Origin: Morinoia aosen | Taxonomy: Eukaryota; Arthropoda; Malacostraca; Amphipoda; Talitridae | DNA length: 64,000 bases | NCBI GenBank assembly: GCA_030386875.1 | Contig: CM059579.1 | Location: forward strand, 18,448,484 to 18,512,483 | Reading direction: 5' to 3' | In this document: positions 58,296 through 64,000 of the stretch, in pieces | Position numbering within the stretch: position 1 is the first letter of the stretch | How the letters are laid out: the number at the start of each line of letters is the position of its first letter | Position numbers and translations under genes: made by a program | Notes under the pieces: model-generated | Told to the model about the DNA's origin: nothing | The model's input: only the letters and a program-made list of their open reading frames with translations | Database searches by the model: none

Positions 58296-61200
58296 TAAGT
58301 ACAAGTTTCAAAATATCGTCTTCTTCCGATGGGAAACGAAATAATCATTCAACCTCACAAAGCATAAAATCCTCAAGAAGAACTCCACAAATTGAACTAA
58401 ATTAAACATATTTGGCCTTCACGCAATTTCTTCAGAAGCACGTACTTTCAATTTTTCAGAAAAATCGCAGGGGTTCCACGGTCACGAGCCTCGATATGAT
58501 TCTCGCAAACATAGCAGATTGAGCCGGCGTCCGCTCCTACGGCAGAGACAGGACCGCTACAAAGCCAGGTAGTTGGTCTTTTTTGCCACCTATGCTGTGG
58601 ACTGCGGTAGAGGAGCCTCTCGCGGCCCTGCATTAGTTGCTCTTTGTTTACTGATGCCAGCGATAGGCAGTCATGACAAGCCTCGACCAGATTATTATCG
58701 CTGGTATTTTCAGTGGTGCTTATCGTGCCCGTTGGTCTATCTCATCTCGGCCGCGGCGACTAGCTGGCTCCTACAATCACTGGAAGTTCAAGACAGGAGT
58801 TTCGGCGCTTGCAGTGTGCAAAATTAAACCATTCATGGCGTGGATTTCAATCTTAACTCGCGCTCATGTTCGTATGACTGCAACATTGCCTTGACTGCCC
58901 ACCTTTTACATTCGTTTTTTTGCTGGAACATGCTAAATGCTAGCTGAATTACACGATATTCGTTGCAATTATTTCCAATTAATTGTGACTAAAAGGAAAC
59001 TGACGCAGCTCAACATGGTCAAAAGTCTAATTTAGGCACAGCTAAAGAACAAACATTCGTTGGAGCTTCACAGCCCACGCTGTGAGCGCAACGAGAAATG
59101 ATTGGTGATGAGGTCAAATCGCTCGGAATTGGGCCTTAAAGTGCTGGTTACGAAGACTCGATTACTGGATGAGTTACTTGGTTTGTTTTGCTGTAATGAG
59201 GTGATGAGTGATGCTCAGTCCAGTCGTGAAGCCCAAAGAACAGGAGGATGTCCAAGCAATTCGACTCTTTAAATTACATCGAATACGTTGTCCTAGTAGC
59301 AGACGCTAACCTTTGAGCTGGTAACTTTAGAGCAAAGACCCATCGCAGTGACGTGGCCTCAATACAGCTCAAGTTTTAGGCTGGGTATTACGCAGTACGC
59401 GTACATTGAATAAAAACAATTTTCCAGCGAGACTGCGAGTTCGTGCAGCGAATCTAACAGATGAACTGATACTCTTCATACGGGAAGACTTCGATAACAC
59501 GCATGGTCACAAAAGTCGACCTGAATGAAGAGGAGCAGTAACTTGTGTACACGGACGAGATAATGTCTTGTTCGCAGAGCTGAAGCCTCGGTTTATCTCT
59601 TTGTATAAGCACGGCCGCCCACACGCGCACCTGGTGCTGGTGGAGCGATGGACTGCGTACACCGGCACCGACGTGACAACACTTTATTCCAGCACCGTAC
59701 AAAAAAATCTTCAATGAATACTAATTTTGAGTGAACAGATAATTGCGTCTAATGTGTTTGAGTCCTAGGAAGTAAATGGGTTAAGCGCTGCGTGTTGTTT
59801 TTTTGTGGAACTGTTCCCTGAGTGCAGTTGTTTGTCGAAAAATGAAAGTTGCATGTCCTGAATTGTATACATGCATAATACTTCATAACAATGAAAAGCC
59901 GTCATTCAATTTTAAATGATATTGAAATGGGCGTGGAAATCTTCATGTGTGGAAGAAGCTGAAATGTCCTTCGCATTAGAAGTCAATGACCTCATAAAGT
60001 GCAAAAGAAACACTTGAAGGGTGGCCACACTTTCAGTGATATGAGTGAATGAACGAATGTCCAAGTTGAAATTTTGAAATGCAATCCTACAAAAACAAAT
60101 GATTAAATTTCGTGAACTTTTGTTGGGAGACTTGTATGAGCAAAGCTGACTTGCAGCCTGTGTTGCAAATCAAACAAGTCATGAAATAATCACATTCTTG
60201 CCTCAATTCCAACCAACGCTGAAATTATTTTCCATTCGATGCACAAATCTCTCGTGACTCCAATGACGGTTTTGAGACAGCTGTTGCTGTGGACTTTTAT
60301 GTATTAGATATTTCACCTCACAGATAAAAAAAAATATTTCAGTATTCGGAAGTCACGCAACGAGCACATGTACGATTGTGTGCTCACCAACTGGAAAATA
60401 CATTGTTTTGTGATAACGCTCTGAATTATGCTAGGTCCCTTATTTTCTCGTTATTATCGTAACCGGTAACAAAAATCGTGAAACGTCAGTTTCAGTATTC
60501 TTTTGTGATGAAGTTGACAACAGTTTCACGAGCAACAGCCCAACACAGATTTGATGCCCTGCTCCGGAACAGTTTCAATAAGAACAGCAAGTGAAAAAAA
60601 TTGTAAATCACCCCTGATTATTTGCATTACTTTTCAGGCATTGAGTAAATTTTGTGCTACTTAAATCTGTTTTGTAGTTAATATCAAAGCCTTATTAATA
60701 AGTTAAAATTTAACCCCTCTCAGACTCAAATAGTTAACATGATCAAACTTAACAGCAAACAGAATCAAGATTTTCTGGAGTCACCAAACCAGAATTATGA
60801 AACAGTAATTCACGTTGTCGATGGTAAATTTATAAAAAAACGTGATTTTCTGTTCTCGTCGAATTGTAAAATTCCGCGAGACTATTCTAAAGAACGGAAG
60901 TTGTTTTCCTCAAAATTAGGCGCGTTTCGGCAAAAATAAAAACACATCCTCCTTTACGCGGTGACATTGCATGTTTATTCCTCAAAACTCTTTTCAGTAT
61001 ATCAAACGTTCCTATTTCCAACTCATTTCACTCTAAATGCGTTTTGTAACCCCACCCAACCTAAAGCACTAAATGCACGACACCCCTGTGCACAAACCCA
61101 AAACACCAAATACTGGGCATCCCCATACTCATCCCGGAATACTTATTGCTCGTTCACGGTGTGTATAACCCCGATATCAAATCCTCGGCACCCCTACTCG

Positions 61201-64000
61201 GCGCAAAACACGAAACGCATCGCAACTCTGAACATAATCTATAACCCCAAACGCTCGGCAGCCCCACTCTGGAGGAGAACAATGCTGCAGAGGACAAGTC
61301 GCCGCTGGTTGCCGCAAAGACTATGCGCACACGAGACGACAGCGAGAATTTCAATTCAATTTAGAGTCTTAGCCTTGCCAGGCAGCCGGCAGCTGGTGAG
61401 GCAGGGGTGAATAAAGCAGCGGTCGGGTCTGGTCGCTCGCTCCATGAGGGTCAGTGACAACTCGTGAAGCTTCGTGTTGAAAATGAGCAAAAGTGGGATG
61501 TAACCTCGGGAAAGTGATAACCCTTAACGAATTTTTTTTAGAAATATGTTGCACAGTCACGGTAAGATTTTCGTACATTGGGTTATAGGAGCGAAGAGAC
61601 GCAAGAAACATTTACGTTGAAAACGCCGAGGAGCGAAATGAAAAGTCTACATATGCAAGAGATTCTTCAGTTTCTCCAATAAATTACCGACTCAAATTGC
61701 AGTCAATTCTCCTTTGGCTTCCATAATAATAAGTAGCTTTCATTCAACGAACGGTAGAAAAAAATAGAGAATAATCATCAGCTGTTCTGAAAACATCATG
61801 CTGGAATGTCCAGAATGAAATTTCACGGCCAGCAAACATGTATCAGCTCTGCACTCTGCACAAATTAACGCTAGTCACATGCACCAACATTTTGTTAGGA
61901 AAAGCCTCATGCTGTTAAATTTAGCGGTGGCTTAACGAAGTCTTTTTAGGAATTGCTCAGAAATATGTTCCGCTACTACCCTCTCGCTCCACACAGGCGA
62001 CTCGTAGAGCGTGGTAACGAAGTCATCAGCTCTAGGCAAGCGTGGTCTAATCGGGCGATGATAATGGAAGTAACTGCAAGATCAAAGCAAACAACACCTA
62101 ACTGTTAAAAGGAGCTATTAATTGAGCTGCAACCTAAGTGTCCTGTGCAATGAAAACCACTTTTAACTCGTGACAAAATACGGAACAAAGTTAGAGTGTG
62201 GAATCGCAAATCGTGGTCGAAATCAGGGTAAAAAGTGTTTCCTGCACTTTGGAGTTACTTTAGTGTTAGACACATTTTGAAGTAAAGAAAAATTTGTATT
62301 TCCTTTATGCATGATGTCTCTAAGTAAAGACATTACAATAAGTAAACGCATTAATTATATCAAAATAATGCTTAGATTCATAAAACTGCGTGGGAATTTG
62401 CACTCATATTTCAACGCATGCCCGGCACTTCGAGCAAAATACACTATTAGACTATCTAAAACGCCGCAATCAAATTGTCGTTAAGAGTCAGCCGAGTTGA
62501 TCGTGTGTCAGAGGCCCAACGTCCACGCTGTTAAGCTGAATATCTAAAAATCTTTTATTAAGAAGAGAGGAATTAGATTCTTGTCGTTTGAACCCATGCA
62601 TTAGCAATCAAGAAGACCAAGTCTACTGGAAGACTTCATTGAGCTGCGCAGAGGATGGCTGGTGAGCCGCAAGACATCACAGAGGGAAAAATCAGCGAGT
62701 TGCTCCCACCAGTAAAAATAAAGATAAAATAAAGCCTTTTGATCAAGCAGAGGGGTGGCTGAAGTGAGGGCAGTTCGCGGCTAATCAAATGCAAAGTTTA
62801 TTCTGTGGACGATCGATGCCGAAGATACATCAGGGCTTCGACAACATGGTATCTAATTGACCCCATTGTTATCCTAAACTACATAGCCCTGTTTGGGGTC
62901 GGATCAAAGCTGCGGAATGTTTTTTTTTATGTTGACAGGGATATAGAAACTGAGGGTGTCAACAACTTTGCCAATATACTTGAATAGGTTGACCGGAAAT
63001 AAATTATTATATTTAAGCCCGAGAACACATTATCCTCATTTCATCATTGAAACAGCGCATTAAAATGAGATTAAACATTCAATAATAACGTGTTTTCAGG
63101 TACAGCGGAACCACACATGACTGATAAATGATTCAATGCGTCATGAAAAGCTATTTTGCAAATCAAATAAATCTTCACTTTGGGAGCTATAGTTATTCAA
63201 CAACGACATCCGTTATAGGATTGTTTGCGAGCGGCGCCAATTGTAGAGCAGATTGAAGTTCACGGTACCTCGATAGCAGCCATTGGAAAACAATCGAAAC
63301 TCGAACACGTACCGGAAAGCGATGATTTTCAGCAAGACGCCAACTGTTCCGAAGAGTAAGACAGATGCCTTCCTTCCAACGGCTCCAGATCTTCGTACGC
63401 ACGTAAAAATGAGCAAAACATCCTAACTAATTCAAGTCTTGCCTTCACCTTCTTAATCAATTTGTCGAGCTCTTGCTAAAGAGAGTGAATCAATGAGACA
63501 AATCCTCGAAGAATAGTGATATGGTAAATTACGTAAATTGTACGGAAGAAGAAAGAATGGTAATTCCTGTTTTCGAAAATTTTACAGCAGTGATAGTTGA
63601 TCAAGCATTGTAATCAGATGCCTCGTATCTTTGTTTCGTCATCGTTAGCATGAACAGCATTTTAGATGAGGCGAAGACTCGCCACGTTCTGCAAAATTAA
63701 AAATGAGTACGAGGGAAAGTACGTCCATGCATCGTGTCCTGTTTGTTAACATCGATTTTTCTTCATCTACTGAATTCAATATTTTTCAATTGGTAACGGA
63801 AAAATTTACTTCAAATCTTCGGCAATCTTAAGAACTTCGTAATCCTAAATTTTGTTAACTCCACTGAATCTTACTATATTAAATTTAAATTTTCAACACT
63901 TTCTCAGCACCCAAGCGGTTACTGATTTCAGTTTCCAGATATCAAACTATTCAAGAACGTGTTTGACGAAACTTTTTTGAACTGTTTTACCAGTTTAAAT

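Larger units (their letters stand above)
36427..64000 (-). other. Presumed long upstream bifid intron (continues past window)
   Basis: The T-box exon at 36280-36426 has a clear acceptor, but no exon encoding the first half of the T-box (the MFPQMKF, HNSRWMVAGKADPEMP or NISDKHGF blocks expected from the family) appears on the minus strand up to base 64000. I therefore infer one intron of at least 27.5 kb. Long introns are typical of omb, whose introns carry enhancers in Drosophila. Apart from the separately listed repeats and motif clusters, the stretches 36.4-39.8, 40.5-42.0, 43.0-44.4, 45.0-46.4, 46.7-48.2, 50.1-53.6, 55.0-58.0 and 58.3-64.0 kb show no gene I can support. A nested gene with short exons cannot be excluded. 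Confidence 0.6.

Overview
The window reads as a stretch of AT-rich arthropod (probably insect) nuclear DNA. It is intron-rich and gene-poor, and it is full of tandem arrays, microsatellites and short interspersed repeats. There is no bacterial gene organisation. The species cannot be named from the sequence alone. Only one protein-coding gene can be supported: the 3' half of a Tbx2/3-subfamily T-box transcription factor, the orthologue of Drosophila bifid/optomotor-blind (bi/omb). It lies on the minus strand.

Four minus-strand exons join in a consistent reading frame: 36280-36426, 32371-32447, 30531-30733 and 28559-29586. All visible junctions are GT-AG. Joined, they give 1455 coding bases (484 residues plus stop). 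They encode the C-terminal half of the T-box, an acidic linker, a serine- and proline-rich tail with the 'PNITVGPP ... LLPYLYPHGLYP' block, and the terminal LKSIEKMVNGL motif shared with Omb and Tbx2/3. The 5' exons (N-terminus and first half of the T-box) are not visible up to base 64000. The right 27.5 kb is therefore best read as a single very long intron, and the left 28 kb as 3' UTR plus downstream intergenic DNA.

Region by region: 1-28.1 kb is non-coding. It carries a ~350 bp retroposon copy (5.1 kb), a 21-bp array with an inverted partner (11.5 and 12.5 kb), a 37-bp array (13.6 kb), a C-rich/G4 tract (15.3 kb), a large 23-bp minisatellite (19.2-19.8 kb), a perfect 23-bp-stem hairpin (21.0 kb) and a GC/pyrimidine-rich block (21.1-21.5 kb). 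From 28.5 to 36.4 kb are the bi exons. Their introns contain two more retroposon copies, a 24-bp array and a TA-flanked MITE. From 36.4 to 64 kb is the presumed long intron. It has three more retroposon copies, two more MITE copies, a GT microsatellite, an RFX-type palindrome, and two GAGA-rich blocks with GCCAT cores that resemble Polycomb/trithorax-type regulatory DNA.

The main unusual items are: (1) a six-copy family of ~350 bp elements with 15-bp target-site duplications and a terminus built of three consecutive small hairpins, all in one orientation, two of which bracket the 77-bp T-box exon; (2) a TA-duplicating MITE family with 16-bp inverted repeats; (3) three tandem arrays whose period is a multiple of 3 or shows higher-order structure; (4) possible cis-regulatory blocks of the T-box gene. 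All regulatory calls are inferences from short motifs.
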